This document shows positions 29,482 through 29,504 of a stretch of 29,504 nucleotides of DNA, one piece after another (position 1 is the first letter of the stretch; every line of letters begins with the position of its first letter). Location of the stretch: assembly GCA_036505735.1 (NCBI GenBank), contig DASXSZ010000182.1:1-29504 (forward strand), written 5' to 3'. Made by a program: the position numbers and the translations under genes. The notes under the pieces were generated by a model that was not told where the DNA came from, ran no database searches, and saw only the letters and a list, made by a program, of their open reading frames with translations. The stretch comes from DASUPK01 sp036505735 (GTDB taxonomy: Bacteria; Actinomycetota; Thermoleophilia; Solirubrobacterales; 70-9).

Positions 29482-29504
29482 GCCTCGAGACCGACCGCCT
29501 GCGC
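29478..29504 (+). CDS. Start of a coupled gene, probably anti-sigma factor (cut by window)
   Basis: GTG 29478 overlaps the sigma-factor stop (GTGA) and begins VSLETDRLR. Only nine codons are visible. An anti-sigma factor is expected from the position alone. Confidence 0.45.

Overview
The window is GC-rich chromosomal DNA of a high-GC actinobacterium, most likely of the Thermoleophilia (Solirubrobacterales/Gaiellales type). This placement is inferred from base composition, GTG/TTG starts, the rplM-rpsI-glmM-glmS-acpS-nnr-alr gene order, and leaderless-type promoters. It is mainly housekeeping DNA. I see no insertion sequence, prophage, CRISPR array, tRNA or rRNA gene.

Left part (1-10.6 kb). 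An A2-type cytochrome c oxidase (subunit I, cut by the window edge, and subunit II) reads leftward. It is preceded on the same strand by a GT4-family glycosyltransferase. Two short rightward genes follow, a zinc-ribbon protein and a small secreted protein or lipoprotein, and then a convergent secreted protein of unknown function. A rightward pair combines a 66-residue AtzG/GatC-like helper with an amidase, followed by an EamA-type exporter. Next come a convergent metal-dependent amidohydrolase and a GH63-like glucosylglycerate/mannosylglycerate hydrolase.

Central part (10.5-22.8 kb), all leftward. In order of transcription it holds rplM, rpsI, glmM, glmS, a DUF3352-like lipoprotein, acpS, nnr, alr, cca (closed by a hairpin terminator), a HIT protein, an enoyl-CoA hydratase and infA. 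It joins ribosome synthesis to cell-wall precursor supply: GlmS and GlmM make glucosamine-1-phosphate and Alr makes D-alanine. AcpS (carrier-protein activation), Nnr (NAD(P)H repair) and CCA-adding enzyme are included.

Right part (22.8-29.5 kb), all rightward. A four-gene OpuC/OsmF-type osmoprotectant ABC importer has tandem CBS domains on its ATPase. It is followed by a recognisable c-di-AMP (ydaO/yuaA) riboswitch in front of an M23 peptidase, and by a second M23 paralogue. The importer, wall hydrolases and riboswitch together suggest a c-di-AMP-centred osmotic and turgor response. The window ends with a membrane-anchored unknown protein, an ECF sigma factor and the first codons of a coupled gene.

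Regulatory theme. At least twelve genes have a TAnnnT box ending 6-12 bases before the start codon and no Shine-Dalgarno sequence, so leaderless transcription appears to be the default here. Genes inside operons use overlapping stop/start codons or clear ribosome-binding sites instead.
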